NCBI RefSeq assembly: GCF_000013605.1
Contig: NC_007901.1
Coordinates: forward strand, 186,001-250,000
DNA from: Rhodoferax ferrireducens T118
Lineage (GTDB): Bacteria; Pseudomonadota; Gammaproteobacteria; Burkholderiales; Burkholderiaceae_C
Direction: 5' to 3'
Length of the DNA: 64,000 nt
Shown: in pieces, positions 54,422 through 63,575 of the stretch
Position numbering within the stretch: position 1 is the first letter of the stretch
Layout: each line of letters opens with the position of its first letter
The notes under the pieces: model-generated
Databases searched by the model: none
What the model saw: the letters and a program-made list of their open reading frames with translations, nothing else
Told to the model about the DNA's origin: nothing
Translations under genes and position numbers: made by a program

Positions 54422-55171
54422 ATGACCATGATCCAAACGAAAAAACCCTTGCCGCTTGCGTTGGCGCTTGGCTTGCGCCCTCTGGACCGCGTCCAGATCA
54501 GTTCGACGCATGAAATTGCAGAAAGCCGTGCCTTCGCCCGCTACAACGACGTGAATCAGGAATTGCCTTTTTTCTATTTCCAACGGGTGATTGGCGATCA
54601 GATCGAGGTGCGCTCCCCCGGTGGCTACGCAGCGCTGATTTCCCCGCATGATATTTGCGACGTCATTCCTGGCACGACCATTGAAGTCCAGGCCATGCCG
54701 AGTGAAATATTGATTCAACGTCAGCAGCTGTCCGTCCTGGCGCGCAATAGCGGACCCGGCCCCGAATGCTTTGCACCAGCCCATGTATTGCATGCATCGC
54801 GGACATCGCGCGGCTTGTTCGAGTTTTACGTCTGGTTTCTGGACCCAGCGCTCAACGAGAAGAACCCATGGATGGCTCCGCTGCCCACCGCCGAGCGCAG
54901 GCGCATTGAGGCCGTGGCCCGGCGAACCCACATGCCGGTCAGCAGCCGTGCCAGCGCCAGCCATTCAGCCGATCACGGCCGGGAGCACGCTCGCGCGCAT
55001 GCCGCCCGGGTTGCCTCGCTTTTCATCAATGCGGCCCGCAGTGGTCGTTCTGAGCATGCTTCGCAGCTGGCAAGCGTGGATGTTCGTCAGGTCTCGCTGG
55101 CATCTCTGAACAGGCGTTTTGGTGCGCTACCGCCGCCTTGTCAGGTCGAAAGGCCGAGCATGCCCGGTTGA
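54422..55171 (+). CDS. Hypothetical 249-aa protein
   Basis: The start at 54422 (MTMIQTKKPLPLALALGLRPL) or the ATG two codons on. A possible promoter lies 40-70 bases upstream (TTGCGC, 16 bases, TATCTT), and the 300-base gap before it shows nothing else. It is an alpha/beta N-terminal domain (VQISSTHEIAESRAFARYNDV, IGDQIEVRSPGGYAALIS) followed by a basic, Ala/Ser/His-rich tail. The family is unknown. Confidence 0.5.
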   Translation: MTMIQTKKPLPLALALGLRPLDRVQISSTHEIAESRAFARYNDVNQELPFFYFQRVIGDQIEVRSPGGYAALISPHDICDVIPGTTIEVQAMPSEILIQRQQLSVLARNSGPGPECFAPAHVLHASRTSRGLFEFYVWFLDPALNEKNPWMAPLPTAERRRIEAVARRTHMPVSSRASASHSADHGREHARAHAARVASLFINAARSGRSEHASQLASVDVRQVSLASLNRRFGALPPPCQVERPSMPG

Positions 55172-55318
55172 CCAGACCAAGAAAGGTTCGCGCGACGCCA
55201 TCCTCAACAGAGTGATTGGCGAGAAGGCGCGGAGTCCCCTACTGAAAGTGGGTGACGCGCCGGCACCGGCCTGGCGGGATGGCCGATGCCATGATTGGTC
55301 ATTCACGGCAGAGCTTGT

Positions 55319-55912
55319 CTACGCCGCCAGCGCCAGCTCACCGTGATTTTGCAGTGAATGCCAGCGCTCACCAAATTGGGCCATTGGCGAAAAAGACCGC
55401 ATTGCTTGCTCCAAAATCTCCGCGCGGTGGCAGTTCATGCCCTTTTGCGCCCACGCCAGCCGCTGTTTGCCGCCCTCGGCGTACAGGGCCTCCATGTCAT
55501 TGCAAAATTCGCAGAATGCCTGTTCGAATGGCATGCCAAACAGGCCGATCGGCAGCAAAATCTCGGCGCCGTCTTCGTTGACCGTTTGCCGGGGCACGCG
55601 ATACATGCCGTCTGCGGAGACCATTTGCATGATGCAATCGATTGGCTTCGTGTTGAACCGTTTGAAATGCAGGTATGCATAGGCTTCATACAGCAGGCGC
55701 GCCTTTTCGGCTTGAACACCGTGCAGACTTGAAACATGACGATTGCGGTGAAATTTCTCACGGTCGATCATGTCGGGGGACCATTGCCCATACCGGTCGC
55801 TTGTCACCGCGCGTGGCCGTACCCGCCCGCGCGCTGGGTTGCCATTGCCTGGCATCATCTTGCCCACCGTTGAAGCATTGATTTCATGGTTGGATGCGAA
55901 AGCTAATTGCAT
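55319..55912 (-). CDS. Hypothetical 197-aa protein
   Basis: The start at 55912 (MQLAFASNHEINASTVGKM) follows AGAGGACTTTG. The protein is charged and helical in the middle (DREKFHRNRHVSSLHGVQAEKARLLYEAYAYL), with a His/Met-rich centre, and ends helical (MEALYAEGGKQRLAWAQK). No family is recognised. It is behind, and probably co-transcribed with, the integrase gene. Confidence 0.5.
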   Translation of the reverse strand: MQLAFASNHEINASTVGKMMPGNGNPARGRVRPRAVTSDRYGQWSPDMIDREKFHRNRHVSSLHGVQAEKARLLYEAYAYLHFKRFNTKPIDCIMQMVSADGMYRVPRQTVNEDGAEILLPIGLFGMPFEQAFCEFCNDMEALYAEGGKQRLAWAQKGMNCHRAEILEQAMRSFSPMAQFGERWHSLQNHGELALAA

Positions 55913-55923
55913 GTCAAAGTCCT

Positions 55924-56139
55924 CTAGTTCTGCACCAAGTTGCTGCAGGCGCTCCCACCTGCAGCTTTGCTTGCCGTGGTGGGCTTCGTGTGCGCGATTA
56001 GGTCGAGTTGTTCCCAAGGTCTGTGGGCCAGCAGCGTGGCCAGGTCCTGTGCAAATAGGTCGATCTGATTTATGCCACTGCTGGTCGCGCAGGCGGTCAA
56101 TGGTTCTGCTGAATTCATGGCGTTCTCACTTTGTTTCAT
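55924..56139 (-). CDS. Hypothetical 71-aa protein
   Basis: The ATG at 56139 lacks a strong site; ATG 56118 behind GTGAGAACGCC is a good alternative. The peptide is helical in the centre (GINQIDLFAQDLATLLAHRPW) and polar at both ends. It lies between the integrase stop at 56157 and the 197-residue gene with gaps of 11-18 bases. Confidence 0.4.
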   Translation of the reverse strand: MKQSENAMNSAEPLTACATSSGINQIDLFAQDLATLLAHRPWEQLDLIAHTKPTTASKAAGGSACSNLVQN

Positions 56140-56156
56140 GGTTTGCAGGGTGTTTA

Positions 56157-57761
56157 TCAGACGAGTTCGGCTTCTTTGGCGCTTTCGTACCTGACCCCAC
56201 CTTTCATGCGCGCAGCCTTTTGCTGTTCAAGCATCGCCTTCATGTATTCCAGCGGCCCCACCCCTTGGAAAATCGGGGTCCCATCGGTTTCCCACAAGGC
56301 TTGCTTCATGCTGGGCATGCTTTTCCAGTTGTGCACGATGCAATCGACGCCGGTGGCGCCCTGCACCAGTTCGCAAATCTGCGGCGCCAACCGCAAGACA
56401 ATTGCGTCATCGGTGCCCGGTGGGAACACGAATTCATAGGGTGCGGCTTCACTTTTGGATCCCTGCGAGCGTCCGCCGATCCAGAAGAGGTTACCTGCAC
56501 CGCTGCCCTCGATCAGCTGGCCAACGTCCTTCATCACCGGCTCGATGCGATCCCAGGACCGGGTGACCGAGCGCATTTGCTCGCGCTCGAGGCTCAGGAA
56601 ACTGCCGTAGTAGGCGCCTGTGACTTTCAAACGGTTGTGGCCCAAGGCCTGGGTGACTTTGAGCCGGGCGGCGCTCAGCGCGCGGTAGTTGATGACAATG
56701 CCCCCGCGCACCGGGGCTGTCTGACCGGTGAGTTCTTCGAGCTGGTCGATGGCAAAGTCGTGGCGCAAGCCGTGAAAGGTGACCTTGAGACTGCCGTTTT
56801 TCTTGAGTCCAAGCTGGCGCGCAAGGTAGTACATGCGATCCTTGGCCTGCTTGAGGGTGCGGTTGGTCCATGCCAGATGGCATTCAGGTGGCACCTCAGC
56901 CTTGAGTTCATCGAGCACCCGGCGAAAATTTTCGTCCTCAAAGACATCAAACATCAACTGGCGCGGGCGGCCCGTCTTGGCGCCCTTGGTGATCAACAAG
57001 CGGTCGATGCCATCGGCCAGGTGAGGCTCCAGGCGCAAGGATTCCTTGAGCCGCAGCCCGTACTGTTTCATCGCACGGGCCAGGCGCGCGCCCACCGGGT
57101 CGAGCTCATGGAGTTTCTGGTAGACCACCTCAAAATCCACACCGTTGCCCTTCCATGACCGATCGGTCTCGGCGTTGCGGTTGATTTTGAATTCGTCGGC
57201 TTCCTTTGAGAAGTTGGCAATGGCGCCGATCTCCATCCCGCAAATGCGCCAAAACCAGCGCATGTTGGTGAAATAGTTGATTTGTGCGCGTTTGGAAATC
57301 CCTTTGGCAGTCCACAACTCAAAGAGCCTTGGCATCAGGCGTGGCTTGACCTGGGCGAGGGTTTTGACATGCCTGAGTTGTTTGTCTTCCATCAGCAGTC
57401 GAATGCTGGAAAACAGGATGTCCGTGCGATTGCGCAGGGTTTCCTCGGAGACTTTGGTTTGGAAGTTGTTGCAGCGACTGCGGCCGTAGGCGTACAAGAA
57501 CTCAGACAGCTGCTTGGGCCAATTTTCATCATTCAGTGAGTCAAGGCGCACCTGACCGGGCATGACGGTGAGCGCCGGATTGATGCTGGTTACGCGCACA
57601 CCTCCGACCACCGGCGAGATGCGGCTTTGAGCATGGGATTGCTCGGGCTTGGCTCGCGTCCTGGTAACTGCTGGCAGTTGATCCTTCTCGAAGAGGGACA
57701 ACATCATGCCTTTCGTGGCGGCATGGCCCTTGCTCGGTGACTCGTGAACGTTCTGGTTCAT
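56157..57761 (-). CDS. Phage-type tyrosine recombinase (Integrase_1 / SAM_2 type)
   Basis: The 534-residue protein has a core-binding domain at about residues 95-190 (ENWPKQLSEFLYAYGRSRCNNF) and a catalytic domain with Arg in KQYGLRLKESLRL, Lys in TKGAKTGRPRQL, HGLRH, LGHNRLKVT and the Tyr of GAYYGSF. The C-terminal 130 residues are an extra domain. This matches the integrase-domain proteins often found on large plasmids of proteobacteria. ATG 57761 has AGGAG upstream. Confidence 0.85.
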   Translation of the reverse strand: MNQNVHESPSKGHAATKGMMLSLFEKDQLPAVTRTRAKPEQSHAQSRISPVVGGVRVTSINPALTVMPGQVRLDSLNDENWPKQLSEFLYAYGRSRCNNFQTKVSEETLRNRTDILFSSIRLLMEDKQLRHVKTLAQVKPRLMPRLFELWTAKGISKRAQINYFTNMRWFWRICGMEIGAIANFSKEADEFKINRNAETDRSWKGNGVDFEVVYQKLHELDPVGARLARAMKQYGLRLKESLRLEPHLADGIDRLLITKGAKTGRPRQLMFDVFEDENFRRVLDELKAEVPPECHLAWTNRTLKQAKDRMYYLARQLGLKKNGSLKVTFHGLRHDFAIDQLEELTGQTAPVRGGIVINYRALSAARLKVTQALGHNRLKVTGAYYGSFLSLEREQMRSVTRSWDRIEPVMKDVGQLIEGSGAGNLFWIGGRSQGSKSEAAPYEFVFPPGTDDAIVLRLAPQICELVQGATGVDCIVHNWKSMPSMKQALWETDGTPIFQGVGPLEYMKAMLEQQKAARMKGGVRYESAKEAELV

Positions 57762-58139
57762 GTCTGCACTCCTAGTTGATGTATGCCGTCAGATTGGCAA
57801 ATTGAAAAATGGACTCCCTCTGAAATTCATACTGGTGTCCCAATCACGGATTTCACAGGGTCGCATGCTTGTCAGCTCATTTCATCTCGCGTTTTTCTCT
57901 GGATTGCCGCCGCCCTTTTTTTGGACGTAGCAATCCCCTGCCCTTTCGGCACCGGGTTTTTGTCATGGGCCAGGGTTGCTTCCTGGGTCGACAAAGAAAA
58001 ACAAAAAATGCAAAAAAACGGTAAGGCTTTTAAACCTGCACTGTGAGTACCAGCCTCCAGTGCAGGGGTCGTGCGGCTGTATTTCAACAGTGTCCTAACA
58101 ACCCAGGCCGACTTGCTTGGTAGCAAGACAACCACCGTG

Positions 58140-58430
58140 CCGCTACACGGGTGGGATCCAACTCGGCATGACCGAGTCGGATGGATGCGAGTGACCAAAA
58201 CGGTCAAGCACTCCATGTCTCCAGATTTACGGGCTCTGGCTTACCCTTGGCCTCAACCCCCAAGGAGCACCACATGGTGCTCAACCCAGGGGGAAGCGCT
58301 TCTACCAAGCTTCCGCAGCCACCGACCCCACACGACCGTGTGGGGGGGCTACTTATCCATATTCACTACATCCCCTTTAAGGGGAGAGTAAAGGCTAGGT
58401 GTCCGGCGCATTGCGCGCGCCGGGTCTATC
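58140..58430. other. Dense block of stem-loops in non-coding DNA
   Basis: Six perfect or near-perfect inverted repeats fall within 270 bases: ACTCGG/CCGAGT (58161-58177), GAGCACC/GGTGCTC (58265-58282), GGAAGC/GCTTCC (58292-58313), CCCCACAC/GTGTGGGG (58326-58345), TCCCCTTTAAGGGGA (58371-58385) and CCGGCGC/GCGCCGG (58403-58423). No coding frame is convincing. A transfer or replication origin, or a structured RNA, is possible; nothing points to which. Confidence 0.4.
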
Positions 58431-58460
58431 CGCTGGACAGCTAAAGGTATGAATTGTTTT

Positions 58461-60600
58461 GACAAGCGGCCCAAATATTGAGCCAGCAACTGTTGATGTC
58501 TTTTCGCGAAAAACCTGCATTGAAGAACTGTGTGTTCTCCTGCCAAGTTTCCCCGCGCCAACGACAAATGGCGCGCGTCTGAATTTTCTTGAAGGGTCGC
58601 GCAATGTGCACTGCGATCTTCAAAAAACAAACAAACTTTTTCGTGGCAGCTCAAAGACTGCGAAGTGAAAGATGCACAGGCTACTCGCCTGGATCTTTGT
58701 GTGGATGCTGAAAAGCACCTCTTGAATTGCCCTGGTTTACAGGGCGCCCTTTGCAGGGAGTGACATTCCGCCTCTTCAAGATTCATCGCTGAATCCTGGG
58801 GCGAGGTCGTGCACGAGGCAGGACTGCAGCGAGTTTAGGTGAACAAAAGACGCTATGTCAATAAATTTATTCAGTTTTGTGTTAATTCGTCTCGCCATCA
58901 CCCCATATCGCGGGGAATTCATGCGTTCAGGATGGACAAAGGCAGTGCCTGCTGATTGGCTGACGATTTACATGATCGCAAGAAAAATAACGATTTGGAG
59001 ATTCTGATGATTTTGGTCGTCGCGTTGCTACCTTGATACCCGGAACCGCGGGGCTCCCGCGCACCTACTGGCCAGCGTCCAACGGTGCCGGCACTGTGGC
59101 GGACCGTTCCTCCAGTCTGGCATCGATGAGTCCCCAATCAACGGCGGGCCGTCCTCCAGCTTGACGACTGGTATTGCAAACAGTATTCATGCTGAAGCCA
59201 CCAATTTACCCATTCAGTCCATTCGCCGCCTTGCTTGCCGGCGACCCAGGTTAACGATTTGGTGGCGAGTGAGATCAGGCATGCCGAGAGAGCAGCTCCG
59301 CATCAGGCGACAGCTCTATCAGGCCGGGTAGCTGCTTTGCGCAGTGGAATCCTCAACGTCAACGCTGTGAATCAGCCCACAAGCACGCTGCCCCGCAAGT
59401 GTTGGTCCAACCAGGAAACCGACCTTGCCCGCAGATGTCGCATTGGGTCCTCGATCTGGCATTCGACTTTCTTTTCATCTCGCCAAGGAAGGCTGCCTTT
59501 TGCTTTGCCCTCTCAATAGACTTCGATTCACCTTGCCTTGCGACCCCAACCCGCTCGGAGAGAAGATCATGCATCCCCTGCCGGGCTAGCCAGCACCGCT
59601 ACTGGGTTACAGGCGCTTCCAAACCACCTCACCCATTCCCGCCCGCGAACAAGCGCGCCGCCCACCGCCCCAGCGCACTACTTTTTGAGTCAATCACCCA
59701 TGAGGAGAGGATGTCCGCATGGTGCCGCCCTGTTTGCCGGCCCTGACGCGCCAGCGCTACTACGCCAGCCGCTTGTATGTGAGCAGAGCACGATCTGTCA
59801 AAGAGTCCGCATGACCAATAGCCGGAGCACCGCCACCAACAGCGGTTTTGATTTTCGATTAGATGGTCCGCCGAGTAGTCAGTTGTCAATTCAACTTGTC
59901 GGTATCGCCCACCATCCCAATGCGACGCGAATTGCTTTCGCAATGGAGTCGCCCCAATACGTTGGCCCCGCATCATTGCAGTGACCGCCTAAAGAGTCCG
60001 CCGCCCGCATGCATTGAAGCAACAGGTACTGGGTTGGGTGACCTCCCATGGCGACCCAAACCCCGAGTTGGTCAGATGGAGGGATGCCAGGCGACTGAGG
60101 CGGGCGGGGTTTGACGGCCGCAGGACTGGTACGCACTTGCATTGCCCCGTGTACTGCCGGTGATTTACAGGAGTTGCCGGGTCTCGTGTCTCGGCGGTCC
60201 ATCGCATTTGGCATTCGGGGATGGAGGTCTGGTTGGGTGTTTGTTGCTGGGCTGGACGGGTGCGTGGCAACCGCTGTATGGGACCGGCTCCCCATTTCCT
60301 ACCCGTGCGCCCGGTGCTTGGAATGTGGTGAATCCCATTTCCCAATTTTGTATCACTCTATTGAAAATTGGAAATTGTGCGTTTTGATCTGATTTCACGC
60401 CATTCTCCAGTGGCTTCACACTGGTTTGCATAAATGGAAACTTCAAAGCGGTGTTGGAGGGGCAGTTAAAAGCGAGCCGAGGAATCGTCCAATCGCCGCA
60501 AGCTTTGGACGGCATTTGCCTTCTGAGGTCAGATACATGGTCTTGTCCGAGTGGACCCGCACTTGGCACAACCCACTTGTGAATCTATGCTGCACGCCAT
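58461..60600. other. About 2.1 kb without a convincing gene
   Basis: Many frames of 60-140 codons are open on both strands, but none has a ribosome site plus protein-like sequence. They are rich in Cys, His, Pro, Arg and Ser as random frames are. The decamer AAGAGTCCGC occurs twice (59801 and 59992), and CTACTGGGTT or TACTGGGTT occurs near 59600 and 60030. This could be decayed genes or a control region. Confidence 0.35.
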
Positions 60601-60606
60601 CACCGC

Positions 60607-60784
60607 GTCAATGGGCCCAATTGACCCATCAATCAACGCCTTCCTCATTAAAGGGCCACGCCGGCCCTTTAAACGGTCGATTTGAACCGTCAATGTCTCT
60701 TATTGGGCCGTTTTGGCCCGATAAGGCCGACGCCTGACAACCTATTCATCGTATTGGGCCAGATTGGCCCAATACGATGAATAG
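60607..60784. repeat. Four tandem GGGCC-centred inverted repeats (possible centromere)
   Basis: Palindrome 1 (60607-60625) has GTCAAT/ATTGAC arms around GGGCCCA. Palindrome 2 (60648-60672) is TTAAAGGGCC/GGCCCTTTAA. Palindrome 3 (60699-60725) is CTTAT-T-GGGCC with GGCCC-G-ATAAG. Palindrome 4 (60742-60784) has perfect 20-base arms with a 3-base loop. All are centred on GGGCC or GGCCC and lie 135-310 bases before the ParM-like gene, the place of a parC-like partition site. Confidence 0.65.
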
Positions 60785-60919
60785 ATCGAATCATCAACAT
60801 TAAATTTGGGGAACTCTTCATACAAAAGCGTTCTTTTTGATCTGAATTCGATGGGTTTGTTTCCTGAAAGGCTTTATCAAACTGCCAGAATTGAACAAGT
60901 CCAACACACAACTGTATTT

Positions 60920-61960
60920 ATGTCCAAGACACCACCGACCTTTCGCGCGCTAGACCTTGGTTTTGGCTTCACCAAATTCTCAAAAGGCCACTATCTGCAA
61001 GACGGAAGCCTTGAGGTCTCGGCTTTTCCCAGCTACGCCGCCGCCGCAGTCAACTTCTCGATTGGCGCGGGCGTCATGACGGACTTGAGCATCGTGAAGG
61101 TCTCCGTGGATGATGAGCACTTTCTCGTTGGCGAGGACGTGCGTAACGCTGCGGATGGCGTTGGCCGCCAGATGCTTGAATCGACCTTCTTCACGTCAAG
61201 TCAATACATCGCCCTGGCACGCGGGGCCATGGGATTCATGAACGTACCAAACCATGGCGAAGTTGATTCCCTTGTTATGGGATTACCGCTCAATATCTTC
61301 CGCGATCAGTCCATTGTCGATCACGTCGAGGCGGCAATGAAAGGGACCCATCTCGTGCCCGACATCACGAAAAATAGCGGTGTCGAACGCACGATCCTTG
61401 TCAAAAATGTAAGCATCATCCCCCAAGTCGTCGGAAGTCTGGTTGCAATGTCCCGGGATGCGGGCTTAATGCAAAAGGTTAACGAACAACACAATCTCAC
61501 CATCGATGTGGGATATGGCACCCTGCTATGGCTTGTCTCTGATGGCTTTACGCCGGTGCCAGCCCGAAGCAATGGCAACATGGGCGGGGTGTCCAGCCTG
61601 CTTCAAAAGATCATTCGCTCTATCGACCCGAGCGCCGTCAGCAGTATCAATATCATGGACCGGCTCGATAAGGCACTGCTTGAAGACAAGGCCAGCATCT
61701 TGATCAACGGCGCGGAAGTGGAGGTTGCCAAGTACCACCGTCAGCTTGCCTCGGCGGCACGTGAAAACCTTACCGAGATGATCCGCTCAATCGGCACCAA
61801 GGCTGACATTGACAACGTCTTTCTGACAGGCGGCGGGGCACATCTCTACAAAGACGCAATCGCCGCCGTTTTTCCAGGACGCCAGGTGCACATCGCGTCT
61901 AAAGGCTCTCGGTTCACCAATGTACGGGGATTTCAGTTCCTGGCCGAAACTGAGGACTGA
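60920..61960 (+). CDS. ParM/StbA-like actin-type partition ATPase
   Basis: The start at 60920 (MSKTPPTFRALDLGFGF) has no extra upstream residues. The 346-residue protein has the actin-fold motifs: phosphate-1 ALDLGFGFTKF (about residue 10), phosphate-2 LTIDVGYGTLLW (about 195), and adenosine motif FLTGGGAHLYKDAI (about 310). ParM-type proteins form filaments that push plasmid copies apart; actin-like protein D of PRTRC cassettes is an alternative. The palindrome set upstream supports partition. Confidence 0.75.
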   Translation: MSKTPPTFRALDLGFGFTKFSKGHYLQDGSLEVSAFPSYAAAAVNFSIGAGVMTDLSIVKVSVDDEHFLVGEDVRNAADGVGRQMLESTFFTSSQYIALARGAMGFMNVPNHGEVDSLVMGLPLNIFRDQSIVDHVEAAMKGTHLVPDITKNSGVERTILVKNVSIIPQVVGSLVAMSRDAGLMQKVNEQHNLTIDVGYGTLLWLVSDGFTPVPARSNGNMGGVSSLLQKIIRSIDPSAVSSINIMDRLDKALLEDKASILINGAEVEVAKYHRQLASAARENLTEMIRSIGTKADIDNVFLTGGGAHLYKDAIAAVFPGRQVHIASKGSRFTNVRGFQFLAETED

Positions 61961-61971
61961 CCTGGCCAAAG

Positions 61972-62358
61972 ATGGAGACGTCCATTCAACTTACGAAGCC
62001 AAACAATGCTTCTGCTCGGGTCAGAATCAGGTTCTCCCTGACTCAATCCCATCTGAGCTATCGGCATCTCTCCGGCAAAACGGAAAGCGAGTCTCGTGCG
62101 TGGGTGCTCATGGCTGTGGAACATATGGCAGCCATACTAAATACGCCCAGCAAGGAAAAATACGACCATTCAACATCGGAAGTGCCTACGTCAGTCCCGC
62201 CGGTCAAGCGTTTTCGGAACAACGTGCCAGTTCAGATAAAAACGCCCAGTGAGCCTCAAGTCAAGAAAAACGAGCAGCGGCTTCAAATGGGCGAAAAGGT
62301 GCCTGGGAAGGACAACTATTTGTCCAAAGTTCGTTCCACCAAAAGTTGGACAACATGA
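61972..62358 (+). CDS. Candidate partition adaptor (ParR-like), 128 aa
   Basis: ATG 61972 is 11 bases past the ParM-like stop. The first 45 residues have a strand-helix-helix pattern (ASARVRIRFSLTQSHLSYRHL, then ESRAWVLMAVEHMAAIL) suggestive of a ribbon-helix-helix DNA-binding domain. The rest is a disordered basic tail (KKNEQRLQMGEKVPGKDN), as in ParR. The call rests on position more than sequence. Confidence 0.5.
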   Translation: METSIQLTKPNNASARVRIRFSLTQSHLSYRHLSGKTESESRAWVLMAVEHMAAILNTPSKEKYDHSTSEVPTSVPPVKRFRNNVPVQIKTPSEPQVKKNEQRLQMGEKVPGKDNYLSKVRSTKSWTT

Positions 62359-62403
62359 AAAATCAGAACTTGCATGAATCGGAAGCTGCTGTAGTCTATT
62401 CAT

Positions 62404-62961
62404 ATGACTACTACAGCAACACACACCATGAACCTGCAAAAACTTCTGGATGGCATGCCCGAGGGCGTGAAGCCCCAACGACTGATTCCTTGGTCGGCCG
62501 CGCTTCAAGTCGTGGTGCCACTGATCGAAATCAACGACCCCAAGAGGGCCACGGCGATTCCCCTGTTCGAGGAATGGGTCAAGGACCGGGATACCGAACT
62601 CTCCGTCGAACAGGCCGCATGGCTGTGGTGCAACTTTTGCACCCACTTTGCCAAGGAATCGACCAAGCGATTCAGTCAATGGGCATACGACCCCATGTCA
62701 AAGGAGCTGAAAAATCCAGTGATGCTCGGTCGCATGCAATACCGGATCTGGCTCGAAATGCACTTTCGTCCATGGAAAGCCCGTACGCAACAGACCTTTT
62801 GGGGCCGGATGCAGTACCGGGTTTTGCGATGGATCGGCCTCGGGATGATCTTCGCTATCGCTTTTCCGATATTTTTCGCATTAGCTGGTTTGTCGACCTG
62901 GGCGCTGGTCGAGATGCGGGGGCCGATTGTTTCCTCGCTGAAGCACCTGAGCATCCACTAA
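62404..62961 (+). CDS. Hypothetical 185-aa protein with C-terminal membrane span
   Basis: ATG 62404 or 62428 (MNLQKLLDG). A soluble part with Trp-rich helices (EQAAWLWCNFCTHFAKEST) precedes a hydrophobic span near the end (GLGMIFAIAFPIFFALAGLSTWALV). It lies just before the lytic transglycosylase gene in the transfer region. The family is not recognised. Another frame (62346-63575) crosses it and is taken as an artefact. Confidence 0.5.
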   Translation: MTTTATHTMNLQKLLDGMPEGVKPQRLIPWSAALQVVVPLIEINDPKRATAIPLFEEWVKDRDTELSVEQAAWLWCNFCTHFAKESTKRFSQWAYDPMSKELKNPVMLGRMQYRIWLEMHFRPWKARTQQTFWGRMQYRVLRWIGLGMIFAIAFPIFFALAGLSTWALVEMRGPIVSSLKHLSIH

Positions 62962-63014
62962 AGGTCGAGAGTTCCTGCAGAATCAGGAAGCAAAAACGGC
63001 TGGCGGCAGCAGCG

Positions 63015-63575
63015 ATGGCGCTGGCCGCCCTTTCGTTTAGTGCGCCTTTGGCGGCGAAGACACCCGAGCAGGAAGCCAAGGTGGAATATGCAACCCGGTG
63101 CATCGCCCCTGCGGCTGAATTCCATAAAGTGAATGCGTGGGTGCTCAAAGGCATCTTGAAAGTTGAGTCGGCCTTCAACGCGGGCGCGATCAATCGCAAT
63201 CAGAACGGATCAACTGACGTTGGTATCGGCCAGATGAACTCGATTCACTTCAAGGAACTTTATGGGTATGGCATTGCCCCCAATGATCTGCTAGACCCTT
63301 GTGTCGGCACCTATGTTGCGGCTTGGCATCTGGCAAAACAATTGAAGGTTTACGGCAACACCTGGTTCGCGATTGGCGCTTACCACAGCGCCACACCATA
63401 TTTCAATGCACGCTACCAGGCGCTGGTCTACAACGCCTTGATCAGTATGGGTGTCGTGTCGGGGGCCCGTCTCAGTGTTGCTCCACTCAATGTTGGTCCC
63501 ACATCGAGCCGGCGGGCGGCCATCAGGAAGGTTTCGCCTTCCCAAGCCTCGGCGATTCTTGCCACTTTAGAATGA
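63015..63575 (+). CDS. Lytic transglycosylase (VirB1-like, SLT domain)
   Basis: The last 155 residues have the SLT fold: the catalytic Glu in GILKVESAFNAGAINRN, GSTDVGIGQMNSIHF, and later WHLAKQLKVYGNTWFAIGAYHS. These peptidoglycan-cutting enzymes open the wall for conjugation channels. The ATG at 63015 begins MALAALSFSAPLAAK, a signal peptide without its basic start; a RKQKRLAAA stretch lies just upstream in frame with no usual start codon. Its stop overlaps the next start (ATGA). Confidence 0.8.
   Translation: MALAALSFSAPLAAKTPEQEAKVEYATRCIAPAAEFHKVNAWVLKGILKVESAFNAGAINRNQNGSTDVGIGQMNSIHFKELYGYGIAPNDLLDPCVGTYVAAWHLAKQLKVYGNTWFAIGAYHSATPYFNARYQALVYNALISMGVVSGARLSVAPLNVGPTSSRRAAIRKVSPSQASAILATLE

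Noticed and set aside
55770..57158. 462-codon frame on the plus strand
   Set aside because: Antisense to the integrase with its full catalytic set; a long frame is expected opposite GC-rich coding sequence.
58349..60114. Several frames of 70-145 codons
   Set aside because: Rich in Cys, His and Arg without ribosome sites or domains; typical of chance frames.
62346..63014. N-terminal extension of the transglycosylase
   Set aside because: It overlaps the 185-residue gene in another frame and reads as a low-complexity Arg/Gly-rich peptide.
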